A stretch of 64,000 nucleotides of DNA, from contig CM066294.1 of assembly GCA_033816765.1 (NCBI GenBank), positions 2,294,001 to 2,358,000 on the forward strand. The letters run 5' to 3'. Below are positions 20,588 through 32,642 of the stretch, piece after piece. Positions within the stretch are counted from its first letter, which is position 1; every line of letters starts with the position of its first letter. The DNA is from Nothopassalora personata. Lineage: Eukaryota > Ascomycota > Dothideomycetes > Mycosphaerellales > Mycosphaerellaceae. The position numbers and the translations under genes are program-made. The notes below the pieces were generated by a model. The model saw only the letters and a list, made by a program, of their open reading frames with translations, was not told where the DNA came from and did not search any database.

Positions 20588-23500
20588 TCATTTGCTTCTC
20601 CTTGACGCCTCATAGCCGGCTACCATGCGATCCGCATTCGCGAGGCCCTCCGCCGGTTCCCAGCTGTTGTACTCCTCTGGCCAGTCCTTCCACTGGACTA
20701 GATACTGCAGCTTGCCCTTGCGCTTACGCCTATCCAGCACTGCCTCTACCTCATACTCTCCGTCCTCATTAGCTAGAGGGGGTACGGGTCCATCCTCATC
20801 GCTACCGATATACGGCTCGAGGAGAGAGACATGGAAGACGTTGTGGAGCCTTGAGTCGGCTGGTAGCGCTAGGCGGTACGCCTGCGAACCGACAGCGTCC
20901 GTAATGCGGTATGGGCCGATGAACTTCGGACCCATCTTCTTCTTTGGCACTGCCAACTTGAGGTTCTTCGTTGACAACAGGACTAAGTCACCTACGCGGT
21001 AGGTCTTGGCTTGGTGGGTCTTGTTGTAGTAGCGAGCCTGGCTTTCTGCTGCAGCCTTCCATCGCTCCTCGAGTGTAGCGCGTAGTTTTCGCATGCGACT
21101 CGCAGCTGTTACCGCTGCTGGTACTTCCCCCCCCTGGGTCTCGTCTCGAGATCCAGTTGGTGCAGGGGCAATCTCAGGTCGCCAACCGTGCGCTATTTCG
21201 AACGGACTCATCCGCAGTGTTGGGTGGATGCTGTTATTAGCTGCGAATTCAGCAACTGCAAGCCACTCAGCCCACTCAGTTTGATTGTCACTGCAGTAAC
21301 AACGAAGGTATTGTTCGAGGGTTTGGTTTGCCCTCTCAGTTTGGCCGTCAGTCTGAGGGTGAAAGGCCGTGGATAGCTTGCGCTTCACACGCGCCTCGAA
21401 GCAGAAGTCACTCCAAAACTGACTAGTGAAGACCGGACCTCGGTCGCTCACTATGCCTGACGGGACACCATAGTGTCGCACGACTTCGTCTCGCAGGAGC
21501 CTCGCAAGCTCCACGGCTGTGCAAGTCTTCGTCGTCGGGATGTACAAGCTCATTTTTGAGTAGCGATCGACTATCACTAGGATCGCATCATACACGCAAC
21601 CGGCTCGCGTGCTTGGAGGTAGGTCCGTAATGAAATCCATGGTGATTTCCTGCCACGGTCGCTCCGGTCTAGGAAGCGGTTGCAGCTCGCCGTAGGGTCG
21701 ATGGCGCCTCGCCTTCGAACCCTGGCAGGTTCTGCAGGCTTGGACGTATTGTTTCACGTCCGTGCTAAGTGAGTCCCACCAATAATTACGTCGCAACAGC
21801 TCTTCAGTCTTGGTCCTTCCAAAGTGACCCGCGAGGACGTCGTCGTGGTGCATGCGAATCAGATGCGACCTGATTGCGTGATCCCTGGGTACCACGATCG
21901 CGTCTCCGCAGTACACAAGGTCATCCTTCACATGCCATCCCTTGGCGTCCCTCGCGCTTGGCGCCTGCGCCAAGCATGGGACACACTGGTCGTCTTGCTG
22001 CTGCGCGATCTTCATCAAGAGTGGGATCAACTCACCCGTCGAGCTGTAAGCTTGACCCTGTATCACTGCAGCGCACACTGCTGCTGGTAAAGACGGCTTG
22101 TCTTGATGGGGAAGGTCACCTCTCCGCATTGCCATCGCCGCGCCTATGTCGCCCTGCATCGCCTCGCAGGTGGCAAGCACGCGCTTCACCGTCGGCTCGC
22201 TTGTCCCTTCCAGAGACTCCTTCCAGAAAGACAGCTTACTTTGCAAGGTAGGCAGCAAGTTCGAAGTTTGTTGCGTTATGGCTGCGTAGTCACTGCGTCT
22301 CGAAGGCGCGTCGGCTGGGTTAGTCTTACCCGGCCGATGCTCCACTACAAAATCAAAAGACTGCAGGAACGTAGCCCATCGAGCTTGCCGCCCATTCAGC
22401 TGCTTTACTGTCATGAAGCCCTGTAGGTTAGCGTGGTCGACTAGCACTCGCACCGCATGCGTAGCGCCCTCCAAGTATGGCCTCCAATGCTTGAAAGCCT
22501 CAACCACTGCAAGTAGCTCCTGATCGTGCGTCTCGTAGTTGCACTCAGCTGGTATCATCTTGCGTGAATAGAACGCGATGGGATGCCACTCAGCACCAAA
22601 CAATTGGGATATGATACCTGCGATCGCGAAACCTGAGGCATCCGTCTCGACTCGCGTGCGCAGCGCAGGATCGAAGTGCCTAAGTATTGGTGCACCTAAG
22701 AATCCGGCCTTAAGCTGTCGAAACGCCTGCTCTTCGCTTAAGGTCCACGTGAGAGGGCCGTGCTTCTTGCCGTCCTTGGATCCCTTTAGCAGGTCCGTTA
22801 GGGGCTTGCAGACCCTTGAGTATCCTTCTATAAAACGCCGGTAGAAGTTGCAAAACCCAAGGAAGGACTGGACCTCATGAAAGGTCGTAGGTGTAGGCCA
22901 TTCCTCGATAGCGGCTACCCTGCTCCTGTCCATCGACACGCCTGCGGCGCTCACGACAAACCCAAGGAACTCTGCACTCTCCTGGAAGAAGTGACACTTC
23001 TTAGGGTTTGCGAACAGGGCAAACTTTCGTAGCCTCTCCAGCACCGCGCGTACGGCTCGCACGTGTGCCTCACGCGTCTCGCTGTAGATGAGGATATCAT
23101 CTAGGTAGACCACGCAAATGTCATCAACTAAGCCGGTCAGCGCCTTGTTGATATACCCTTGAAAGGTTGCCGGTGCGTTGGTTAACCCGAACGGCATCAC
23201 CAGGTACTCGTAGTGTCCGTATCGCGTGCGAAACGCAGTCTTCCACTCATCGCCTCGCTTAATAGGGATACGATGGTAGGCGTCCTTCAAATCGATTGTA
23301 GTGAAGAACCTGGAACCTGATAGCCTATCTAGCGTCTCGCTGATTAGGGGCAGGGGGTATCGGTTCTTCACTGTAATCTCATTCAGGCCTCTGTAATCAA
23401 CACAGAGCCTAAGAGTGCCATTCTTCTTTGGCACGAACAGGATAGGCGCACCCGCCTCGCTTGCGGACCGCCTAATCCACCCCTTCTCCATTGCTTGCGC

Positions 23501-24540
23501 AAGGTACTCCTTCAAGGCCTCCAACTCAGTCAAGGACTGGTGGTACAGCGGCTTGAAAGGGGGTTTCTTTCCTTCAACGAGATCAATCGCATGCTCAACC
23601 CCGTCGGGCATCTTGCGCTTCGCCTGCTCATTAGGTGCGTATACATCTCGGAAGTCTGCAAATTCTTCAGGCCACGAGGGGCCCTCTCCTTCAGGTACTG
23701 CTGCAGCAATAGCCCGAACACTCATCGCATAAACCTGCTTTGAGCTCTCGAGATCCTCAAGGAACTCGCGTGCGTCACGCTGCTGAACCGCAGGCGTCTC
23801 TGCACCGTAGTACCACTGGTCATCCTTATCGGCCTTCACTATCCGATTACGATGCCGCCAGGGTCTACCCAAAATCACTGATGGCCTACCCATAGGCACC
23901 GCGTAGCAGATGGCGTCACTCACGCGCTCTACTCCCGCGTCATCAGCGAGTCGCAGCCGAACCGCAAAGGCGCCGTAGCAATACCCTGGGTCATGCGCAT
24001 ACGACTCTAACTTCGGCAGCCTTGCCCCATCAATGGGTTGCATTTGATGTCGGAGTACATACTCATACGACACTAGGCTGAGATCCGCACAGTCATCCAG
24101 GAGAAACGTGGCCTCGCGAAAGCCCTCACGAGTCTCGACTGCGCCTCGCAAGTGACGCGCTGGACACGCATCCACTCGCCTCAAGGGGTCGACTTCAGGA
24201 AAACTCGGACTCAGGAGCGACCCACTTCTGGTCCTCTGCCTTTTCCCTGGTCGCTGCGATGGACACACATCCACTCGCCTCAAGGGGTCGACTTCAGGAA
24301 AACTCGGACTCAGGAGCGACCCACTTCTGGTCCTCTGCCTTTTCCCTGGTCGCTGCGATGGACACACATCCACTCGCCTCAAGGGGTCGACTTCAGGAAA
24401 ACTCGGACTCAGGAGCGACCCACTTCTGGTCCTCTGCCTTTTCCCTGGTCGCTGCGATGGACACACATCCACTCGCCTCAAGGGGTCGACTTCAGGAAAA
24501 CTCGGACTCAGGAGCGACCCACTTCTGGTCCTCTGCCTTT
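20588..24540 (-). CDS. pol: Element B Pol polyprotein
   Basis: Read by -1 frameshift from gag; the open frame has no ATG near its start (a TTG lies at 24481, used here as residue 1). It begins with tandem 33-residue repeats created by duplication of the gag-pol junction. The protease has LDDCADLSLV near residue 124, with Cys in place of the usual Gly after the catalytic-position residues. RT has YLDD near 458 and RNase H has ETDASG near 613. Integrase has a zinc end, CRTC, near 913, then MDFIT (947), SDRG (1012) and DGQTERANQ (1047). The C-terminal chromodomain (YEVEAVL...VQWKDW...NSWEP) is at about 1235-1290. All domains appear intact. Chromodomains in this family are thought to direct integration to particular chromatin. 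Confidence 0.95.
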
Positions 24541-24568
24541 TCCCTGGTCGCTGCCCTTCTCAGTCAGA
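24173..24568 (-). repeat. Four tandem 99-bp repeats across the gag-pol junction
   Basis: The motif CACTCGCC recurs at 24173, 24272, 24371 and 24470, exactly 99 bases apart. Three units are essentially identical and one is diverged at its edge. In pol the unit encodes 33 residues (..VDVCPSQRPGKRQRTRSG..). Each unit carries another copy of the CCAGGGAAAAGG slippery segment and of the gag stop region. RIPed B' has only one unit, so the expansion is recent. Confidence 0.93.
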
Positions 24569-25674
24569 GCCTTCGCAGCGTCTACCCTGCGAACCGCTTG
24601 CGCGCCACGGTCCTTCCACAGGTGCCTGTTCGGGCAATCCGTCTTAATGTGACCCTTCTTATGGCATCCATAGCACTCCGCTTTGGTCCTATCAAAGGTC
24701 ACAGACGATCCGCCGGCGTCCCGCTGGTAACTCGCACCCGGGTCGCGCGACGCCTGACTATGCTTCTGCTGCTTCGAGCCACGATCGCTTCGCCCTTGGT
24801 CGCCCTCAGTCTCTCGCCTGCGGCGACCATGCTGCCCGCGGTCGTGCCCTCCGCTGCCACGCTCCGTGCTTTCAATGCGCGAAGCCAGGATCACCAGTTC
24901 CTCTCTGGTTGTTGGGATGTCATGAAACTTGACGATTGCGGACCGCAGGCCAGGCGCAAGCTTAGCGAGCATATGTCGCACGCGTTGCGCCTCCGTATAG
25001 TCCCCCAACTGATCCTCCATGACATCCAGCTCAGTCGCAAACTGACGCACTGTCTGGTTGTCCTTCTGTTTCACCGCCTCATACTCCAACATCACGTTGA
25101 GCACGCGGTTCACAGGATCGCCGCATGCGTCTCGACAGAACTCCTCAAAGTCCTGGTATGTATACCCTTTAAGGTCAAGGACGCTATGGTTGGCGTGCCA
25201 TCGCTCACTTGCCTCTCCGCTTAGGTACATAACCCCATACAGGACCTTTGACTCGTTCGTCGCATACGTGCCGCCTGAGAGGGCAAAGACAAGAGAGAGC
25301 TCCCTTAGGAATACCCGTGCTTTCTTGATCGAGTCCCCTCTAAAAGGCGTAGGTTCTTTGAGACGCAAACGTATCGCATGCGATGCGACCGCGCCTCGAG
25401 CTGCGATATCATCGTCAGTTACTACAGATGGAGGAGGGGGAGGGGGAGTAGGGGATAGTTCTCCGCCGGATTCGCCCTGAGGGTCCGCCGGCGGCACGCT
25501 TGCGTCCCGCAAGATCTCCAACTGTTCAATCTCCCTCTGTATCTCCTTCTCCTCAACCTCTGCCCGAAGGGCATCCCTCCTTGCGACTAAGGCTGCACGC
25601 CTCGCTTGTTGCTGGGCCCTAGGGCTCAGGGGAGCCGCAGGCGTAGCGCTGCTGTCGTCGCGTTCGGACTCCAT
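24508..25674 (-). CDS. gag: Element B Gag, 388 aa
   Basis: I choose ATG 25674, 26 bases from the primer site; an in-frame TTG at 25692 is less likely. There is an N-terminal charged coiled coil (about residues 20-62). A capsid-like region, including TPFRGDSIKKARVFLREL and a YLSGEASERW motif, is typical of Ty3/gypsy Gag. A basic linker is followed by a CCHC knuckle, CYGCHKKGHIKTDC, near residue 335. It ends ..GRGPEVGRS with the slippery heptamer about 30 bases before the stop. Confidence 0.93.
   Translation of the reverse strand: MESERDDSSATPAAPLSPRAQQQARRAALVARRDALRAEVEEKEIQREIEQLEILRDASVPPADPQGESGGELSPTPPPPPPSVVTDDDIAARGAVASHAIRLRLKEPTPFRGDSIKKARVFLRELSLVFALSGGTYATNESKVLYGVMYLSGEASERWHANHSVLDLKGYTYQDFEEFCRDACGDPVNRVLNVMLEYEAVKQKDNQTVRQFATELDVMEDQLGDYTEAQRVRHMLAKLAPGLRSAIVKFHDIPTTREELVILASRIESTERGSGGHDRGQHGRRRRETEGDQGRSDRGSKQQKHSQASRDPGASYQRDAGGSSVTFDRTKAECYGCHKKGHIKTDCPNRHLWKDRGAQAVRRVDAAKALTEKGSDQGKGRGPEVGRS
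24538..24544 (-). promoter_or_regulatory. -1 frameshift heptamer GGGAAAA, element B
   Basis: In the gag frame the codons read CAG GGA AAA GGC, so G-GGA-AAA is in the X-XXY-YYZ register. The pol frame (CCA GGG AAA AGG) is -1. This matches canonical slippery sites. A downstream stimulatory fold was not assessed. Confidence 0.75.
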
Positions 25675-25699
25675 GGCGTGTATGGATTGCAACGAAGAG

Positions 25700-25708
25700 A
25701 AGAATTAG
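25700..25708 (-). other. Self-primer binding site of element B
   Basis: Sense strand after the 5' LTR reads GTT then CTAATTCTT. The latter is complementary to AAGAATTAG in the sense LTR (plus-strand 25768-25776). The gap to the LTR is three bases, as in element C. Confidence 0.7.
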
Positions 25709-25711
25709 AAC

Positions 25712-25908
25712 TGTTAAGGGGATGTCGCAATGTATAGCACGCCCACGACCTGCCAGTCGTAGATGAACTAATTCTTGCCTTTTGTTCAAGACGCATCGCG
25801 CGTCGCAAGGTGTACTCATGCGTGTCACGTGCGGCTTGGCAGCCGGTCGCGACCGCATGTCACATGCAAGGCCACATGTAGGGGTTAGCCACTGGGCTGC
25901 CCCTTACA
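25712..25908 (-). repeat. 5' LTR of element B
   Basis: 197 bp, identical by eye to 19185-19381, followed by target copy TCATC. The predicted RNA 5' end is near 25776. Confidence 0.97.
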
Positions 25909-25913
25909 TCATC

Positions 25914-26174
25914 GTTAGTTACTATAGATAGAGGAGGGGGAGGGGGAGTAGGGGATAGTTCTCCGCCGGATTCGCCCTAAGGGTCCGCCGGCGGTACGCT
26001 TACGTCCCGTAAGATCTCTAACTGTTTAATCTCCCTCTATATCCCCTTCTCCTTAACCTCTGCCCGAAGGGCATCCCTCCTTACGACTAAGGCTACACGC
26101 CTCGCTTGTTACTAGGCCCTAGGGCTTAGGGGAGCCGTAGGCGTAGTACTACTATCGTCGCGTTTGGACTCTAT
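25914..26174 (-). pseudogene. gag: B' gag, N-terminal part, RIPed
   Basis: Matches intact B gag at 25413-25674. The ATG is mutated to ATA at 26172-26174. It rejoins 19184 across element B. Confidence 0.88.
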
Positions 26175-26211
26175 AGCGTGTATGGATTATAACGAAGGGA
26201 AGAATTAGAAC

Positions 26212-26407
26212 TGTTAAGGGATGTTACAATGTATAGTACGCCTACAACCTACTAGTCGTAGATGAACTAATTCTTACCTTTTGTTTAAGACGCATTACGC
26301 GTCGCAAGGTGTACGTATACGTGTTACGTGCGGCTTAGTAGCCGGTCGCGACCGTATGTTACATGTAAGGCTATATGTAAGGGTTAGCCACTAGGCTACC
26401 CCTTATA
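26212..26407 (-). repeat. 5' LTR of B', RIPed
   Basis: 196 bp, starting TGTTAAGGGATG and ending CCCCTTATA (mutated from TTACA), followed by target copy GCTAC. It differs from the other B' LTR by RIP-type transitions. Confidence 0.92.
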
Positions 26408-26412
26408 GCTAC

Positions 26413-27860
26413 TGTCTTTACGTAGTCCTTAATGAATTTCCGGTTATAGTTCGTTAGTCTAAGGAATAATTGTACGTCCTTAACTGTCTTTAGTTCTAGC
26501 TATTCTCTAATTAACTATATCTTTATAGGGTCGATCGTTATCCCTATAGTACTAATAATAAAGCCTAAGAATTTAACTTCTTTCTTATAGAATTCGCATT
26601 TCTCGGGTACCGTCTTAAATCCTAAACGTGTAAGTCGTTCGAATACGTCCTAGACTTGTTTTATATAATTCTAAAGGGACCCTTTCGTATAGACTAATAT
26701 GTCGTCTATGTAAGCGATAACGTATACGTCGAGTAGGTCTCTAAGTGTTTCGTTAACAAGGTCCTAATAGGATGCGGGTACGTTAGTTAATCCTATTAGT
26801 ATAACTAAGAATTCGTAAAGTCCGTATCTTATTCTAAAAGCGGTTTTCTATTCTTCTTCTTCTACTATCCGTATAGCGTAGAAGGCATCTCGTAGGTTAA
26901 TCTTCGTGTACTAGTCTAATCCGGTTAATCTATCTTATACTTCTTCGATGTTAGGTAGCGGGTATCGGTTCTTAATCGTAATCTCGTTTAACTTCCTATA
27001 GTCTTGTACAAGTCGCAACTTCCCATTTACTTTTAGAACGAACATATATAGAGTTCCTACACTTAAGGTAGATCTTCTTATCTATCCTTTAGCTAGCTTC
27101 TCCTTTAGCTATTCTCGTATAGTCTATAGCTCTTTCTTAGACATTTAATATAGGGGTCCCTATAGAGGCTCTTTCCCTAGCTAAATGTTTATCTTATAAT
27201 CCTATAGTTAGTGCTTAGGTAAGGCATCCTTACCTCTTTCCTCTTTAAAGAGTCGCGACTACTTACGATACTCTTTAGGAATACTTAACTCTAAGATGTT
27301 AGTATCCTTCGATAGTACGTTACTTCTATTACTACTAGTAACTTCGTAACCCGGCGGCCCTACGCTAGTGTCTATCCCGGTCGAAGGTAGTTCTTCTATC
27401 CTTCTATTCAGCGTAAGCTATATCCTATTTAGCTGTCTCTTTACCTTATCTACTAGCGAACGCTACCGCTACGTAGGCTAAATGTCGATAACGTAGTCGT
27501 ATTCCCTAAATGTAAGTACTCCTCTTCTCTAGTCGATTACTAGATTATGCTTTCTTAACTAAGGTATATCTAGTACGATATTATAACTAGCTATGTTAGT
27601 AATATCTAAGGTAATTTCCTCGTAGTGCCGTTAGATAGTAAGTAGTAACGGTATCGTCTCGCGTTCTATACTAGGTAAGGATAATCCGTCTACCGCGATT
27701 AATTTATAACCCTCTTTCTTCTTATAGGTAGCGATCCTATGTCTTATAATAAATGATTCGGAGGTAAAGTTCCCGCTTACTCCGGAATCTATTATAGCAT
27801 CTGTCTTATGCCCGTTAACGATAATCTTAGTTCGAAACACTATTGTCGTTAGTAATGCTT
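26413..27860 (-). pseudogene. pol: D' pol, N-terminal part (protease, RT), RIPed
   Basis: Aligns with intact D pol at about 54085-55570. A fragment at 27631-27840 still reads FRTKIIVNGHKTDAIIDSGV, the protease start with IDSG. The RT YMDD region is near 26700. It joins 5966 across B'. Confidence 0.9.
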
Positions 27861-29919
27861 AAGCCTTTTCTATGTTATATAACTCCCTTTAGTCGCTTAT
27901 TCCTAGGGAGTTAATCCTTTTCCCTATTCGCATATAGAACGTCGTGCTTCGTGTCTCGAGGTCTCCGCTTAAACCTAGCGCGAGCCTTTCTATATCTATA
28001 CCTATATTCGGTAACGTTCCTAGATCTTCTACGTTTCTAAGTAGAGTACGCGTACGTGTTATACTACATTGCGTAATTTATTCGATATAAATGTTCCTAA
28101 CGGTATAAGATATCCGGTTCCTATTATTCGGCTTCCTATCGGTAGTCGTTCTATAATGGCGGTTACTAGATTCTCGGTTATTTCTATAAGTAGGTATCCC
28201 TAGGCTATGCCTCGTAGGATATCGAGTGTCTTATTAAACTTAATAGAGTATAGTATCCTTCGTCCGCCTATCTTAGGTAGGAATTCCTCGTACCTTCTTT
28301 ATAGGTGTACGATTATGTTATATAATTTCTTAGGTGCATTAATCGTAAAGGTTAGTTATTAGTTGTTGTCGTTAGTGTCGCTCTCTTCTCCTTCGGAGGA
28401 ATCTTCTTCGCTTAATTCTTCCGGATCCTAATCTTCTTCGATAGTATCTAGCCCGGTAGTTTCTTAACTTTCTTCCTATGGTTCCGGTAACTATGATCCG
28501 TTCTATCCTAGGTCTTAGTTTTCTTTGTCGCTTTTATCGTTATTAAAGTAGGATTCGTCGATGTCTACTTCTCGGAGCGTAGCGTTTTACCTATACGTTA
28601 CTCCTAGGGTTCCTCTTAGTTATTAAGGCTAATACCCTACGCCTAACTTCGCGGCGTAGTAAACTTAACACGAGTTTTAGTAATAGAATCGCTAATAAAG
28701 GCTTCTATAACTATTTCGAGACTCGGATTCGATCTTGTAGTCGACTCTTCGCGTTATTATATTAAACTATCGTAGTTAGTTCTTCGCATTAAATGGAATA
28801 ACTACTATTTGCTACCTATAGTATCCTCCTCGTTCTTCTAAGGGGTCTAGGAGAGGCATCGTGCTTCTATTACTAGCTCTCTCCCCTACTCTCCGAGTAT
28901 AGTTAGTATCTCCTTAAGATCTAACGCTACTCTTAGATTTACTAGTTCGGGTTTATATTATGTTAAACTATTCGCGGCGTACTATATTCTTACCGCGGCA
29001 GTCCCTTACTAGGTAGCTAGGTTTGCTACATCCGTAGTAAGTTCGTATTTCTTTCGAACTCCGGGATGCTCTATTCCCGTTACTGTTCCTAATCTTACGA
29101 CCTTTCTCGGTAACGTCGAGTTCTATTAGCTATAGTCCGTAGTACGGTTTGTCCCTAGGCTTATTATTATAGTTGTCGTAGAAGCCTCTATTACGGTTAT
29201 TATAGCCTAGTATGTATCTAGCCTTTCCGGATACCTTAGAGTCGTATCGTCGTTCTATAGCTCTCTTATAGAGCTTATCGTTAAGATTAATCGTAACTCT
29301 AACGAGGTCGCCTAAGCTATCGATCTTCCGACCGTCCCTTATTAACTCGTTCTTAATATACTCCTTTAGTCCTCTTCGGTATATAACTTAAAGTGCTTCG
29401 TCGTCCTAATTGGTAAGTTACGCGTATTTCTAGAATTTAGTAGCATATTCGGTAGTAGATGTCTTCTAGGTTAAATGCTAAATAATACGAACGGTAGTAG
29501 CAATCTTATTAGAGATACTAAAGACGCTCTTTATAGCATACTTAAGATAGTTATATAACCTAAAGATTCCGTCGGTATTATCTTCTCCGTTACTATCTAG
29601 GTATTTCCTAAGGAATAGTTTAACCTAATATCGTACTCGTCCTCTTAAAAAGGTAGTAGTAAAGATAGGCTTAAGGTTCTTAGGTATAGAGTTGAATAAG
29701 AAGTATATATCTATCTAAGAGACCTAAGTGTCGAACTTGTCTCGGTCGCTATAGTAGTATTCTAGCTTACTAACCTTAAGGGTGTCGTTGCCTATATAAG
29801 TAGCTGAGGCATTAATAGCATCGTTTACGGTCTAAGGTCGTCGGGCTCTACTTGCTTTACTAGGGGCGGGTGTTCCCCGTTTACTCTATCGGTCTCCTAT
29901 CGTAGAGGGCGTTTAAAGC
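27861..29919 (-). pseudogene. gag: D' gag, RIPed
   Basis: Aligns with intact D gag (55575-57593), including the acidic Glu/Ser-rich segment near 28380-28460 and the knuckle region near 29000. The last bases before the LTR (..GGGCGTTTAAAGC) are the RIPed primer site. It still pairs with TTTAACGC-type sequence in its own LTR. Confidence 0.88.
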
Positions 29920-30323
29920 TATTAGGTTTAGTATAACCTAATAATATTACAAGTTAAGAAGACAAGCTTAATCGGGTTTGTTCTCGGGCCGATAGGAAGT
30001 TAAGGGAGAGTAATAAAGTAGAAGCTATCTTGTCTTATAAAGATTAAGTAGCGGTAAGGTAGAGGTTAGGTTGTAGTGTATTCTAAATAGTAATATTAAA
30101 CAGTGAGTTAAACGCCTCGAAGCTATAAGGGATTCTTAGCGTTCCTAAATATAAAGGAGATTCGTAGATCTCGGTAATTAGTCTAATTAGTCTAAGTATA
30201 AGCAGTCTAATTAGTCTAAGCATAAGTAGTCTAATCGCTCTAAGTCTAAGCGCTTAGGTAGGATAAGTCACGTGTTCGTCTTATCGTTATAATTCTAGGG
30301 TCTATAGGAATCATTCCGTAATA
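29920..30323 (-). repeat. LTR of D' (sense 5' LTR), RIPed, with a different U3
   Basis: Shares U5/R (29920-30160) with the LTR at 3041. Its U3 is instead an array of AGTCTAA-type units (about 30175-30260) like the LTR at 49954-50333. It ends CCGTAATA. The following five bases, AATAG, do not match CTTAG at the other end. Confidence 0.8.
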
Positions 30324-32642
30324 AATAGCTCCTAGAGTCGCCTCCTCCTTTAGGGATTACTAGAGGTAGTCGCGAAAGCGGTCTATAAGGCTTACGGGCT
30401 TTACCTAAAGTAACCTAAGAAGTTTAGGGACTTTTAGAGGATCCTTAATAAAGCTGCTAGCATCGTAGATAGTAAGGAGGGATAGAAAGCTATATATATA
30501 GATTTCCCTCTTACTTTACCTTAGCTATACCGCTTAAGCGTAAAGTAAATGCCGCGCCTTAAGCCTAAGATTAATACGCTTAAGAAGGCTACCTCTAGGA
30601 CTATTATTAATAATAACCTAATCTAGAAGGTAGCTAAAATAAGTATACGTGCATACTAGCGCGGTCGCGTCGCGGACGCGGGTGCCTTCTACCTAAGCGA
30701 GAATTAACGCTCTATATAACCGGAGAGGCACGACCTAGATACTAAACTATAGGTTTACGTAATGTAGCGTCCCCTATCCTAGAATCGCGAATAGTCTAAA
30801 GCGATAGATAGTTGTTACTACAACTATAGTAGTTCGAAGTACTAGGCTAGCAATTGTAGGGCGATAAGGTCCTTAATATCCCGGGGCTACGTATACCTCG
30901 CCCTAAATAACTAGTAGTATCTAGAGAAAGAAGGCGATCCGCGTCCTACTAAATTTAACTTTCGGAGGGACTATAGTAAACCGAAACTGCTCTATATACT
31001 TCCTCTACTCGAAGAATATTATAGGCCGATCGAGTTTAATAACTAGTATAAGATTCCCGTACTACGTAAGTAGTAGATAGGTAGGGACTACACTAGGGTA
31101 ATAAAGGTTACGCCTCCTAATTATTCTAAGCCCCCTCCTAACTTTAGGCATTTAATAGAGTATAGCCCTTAGGACGTACGGTCTAGCTAAACGGAGAAGG
31201 CTACTAGGACATATTAGGTCTTATTTAGAGAAAGTAAAGCGGAGTAGGCGATCGACTTAGGCGAACTTAACGAGGTATCTACCTATCCTATGTAGTCTAA
31301 TAAAGTGAAAGGGAAGGCACCCGTAGGCATTCTAAAGAATCCGCACCCGAGGACCCGGTCCTTAGCCTAGGATCTACGAGCCCGAGCTAAGGCTACTAAG
31401 AAAGTTCGCCTTTAATTAGAATAGGAGATCCGGTAAGCTAAGATTAACTAGTAGGAGGTTAAGACAATTAACGAAGTTAGTACTTAAATTAGCGAAACTC
31501 AATTATTAGCTAAATCTAGGGTAACCCTAGAAAGGGGAAATAATACCTAAGTGAATAAACTAGTAAACGATGCTAGTAGAGGACTACCTAAGGATATACC
31601 TATTAGTGCCGTAAACGCCCCCTTCGCATAAAGGAAGCGTATATAGAATGCTAAGACTATAAGGATTAATAACTACGTCCGACAATATAGTTTAGCTAGT
31701 AATAGCCCGGTTATAAAGGAAGAGGGTATTATCTACTAGATTAATTAGATCCTCTAGACAACGTTTCCTAATGTAAATGCCTAGGATTAGTTTCGATATA
31801 GTCGCTAGTTCGAGGCTACCCTCTTTAGTCGCGTTACTAACACCCCCGCTCTTTAAGAGAAGCTCGCTATAGTACGACGCCTTATAGAAAAGGACCCTAA
31901 GGTTCGTACTAGATAAGTAGTTACCTATAAAGATAAACCTAAGTATAATAAGGAGGTCTTCCGCGAAGATAGTTAGGCCTAGTATGTCGGAGTATATTTA
32001 ACTATACTTTACTCTAAAGGTACGGTCCCTACTACTAAGCTATATAAGGACGTTAAGAAAATCGGGCTCTCTAGTGTCCTTAATAACTTTACTATAGTCC
32101 CTAGTCCTTAGGTAGTAGTAGAGTTTAGGATAAATAATAACTAGATTAGGTACCTAATTAATAAGGGTTCTAAGGTAAATATTATCGGCTAGAGGAACAC
32201 TTATAGGTTTAGGTTACCTATAATGTTAAGTACTTAGCTTACCTTTCGAGGTACTAGAGGGCGGGCCTAGTTTAAAGGAGTTATAGGCAATTTAGATGTT
32301 TAGGTATTTAGGGTTTACTACTAGGTAGACATGTTTATCTCCTTAGATCTAAACTTACTAACAATCCTAGGACGTCCGTAGGCCCGTAAGGTGCGGCTCA
32401 CTGCCCGTAACTGCGATAATGGTTTATAGGAGGGGACTATTACTAGCCGTAAAGGTAAAAGTGTTATATTTACTGCCCTAGTTAGCTCGGATAGGTGCAA
32501 GACCCTTTAAGAACTATTAAAAGCGTCGGGAAATAGAAGGGTAGGTTAATTTACGGTGCTTAACCTACCGGTAACTTACTAAAGCCGGATTTAATAAAAT
32601 TAGTAAGGTTCTCGCACTATCTCGGAGAAACCTCGGACTTTA
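30324..32642 (+). pseudogene. gag: Relic H: RIPed gypsy gag and protease region
   Basis: Plus-sense, stop-ridden. After mentally reverting TAG to CAG the frame is long. It has a Cys-rich segment near 30810-30860 that could be a knuckle, a charged linker, and a protease-like stretch near 32150-32400 containing DMFISLDLNLLTILGRP. It follows the D' LTR directly. No LTR of its own is visible at the left end. Confidence 0.6.

Larger units (their letters stand above)
19185..25908 (-). mobile_element. Element B: intact Ty3/gypsy element with an antisense intron-containing gene
   Basis: 6,724 bp, sense on the minus strand. It has 197-bp LTRs that look identical (19185-19381 and 25712-25908) and target duplication TCATC (19180-19184 and 25909-25913). 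Order in the sense direction is 5' LTR, primer site, gag, pol, antisense gene, polypurine tract, 3' LTR. It is inserted in the gag of B', a RIPed copy of the same family. It is itself free of RIP. Confidence 0.97.

Noticed and set aside
24259..25224. Plus-strand open frame of 321 codons
   Set aside because: Antisense shadow of B gag-pol; its repeats come from the 99-bp duplication, and it has no cysteine cluster or intron structure.
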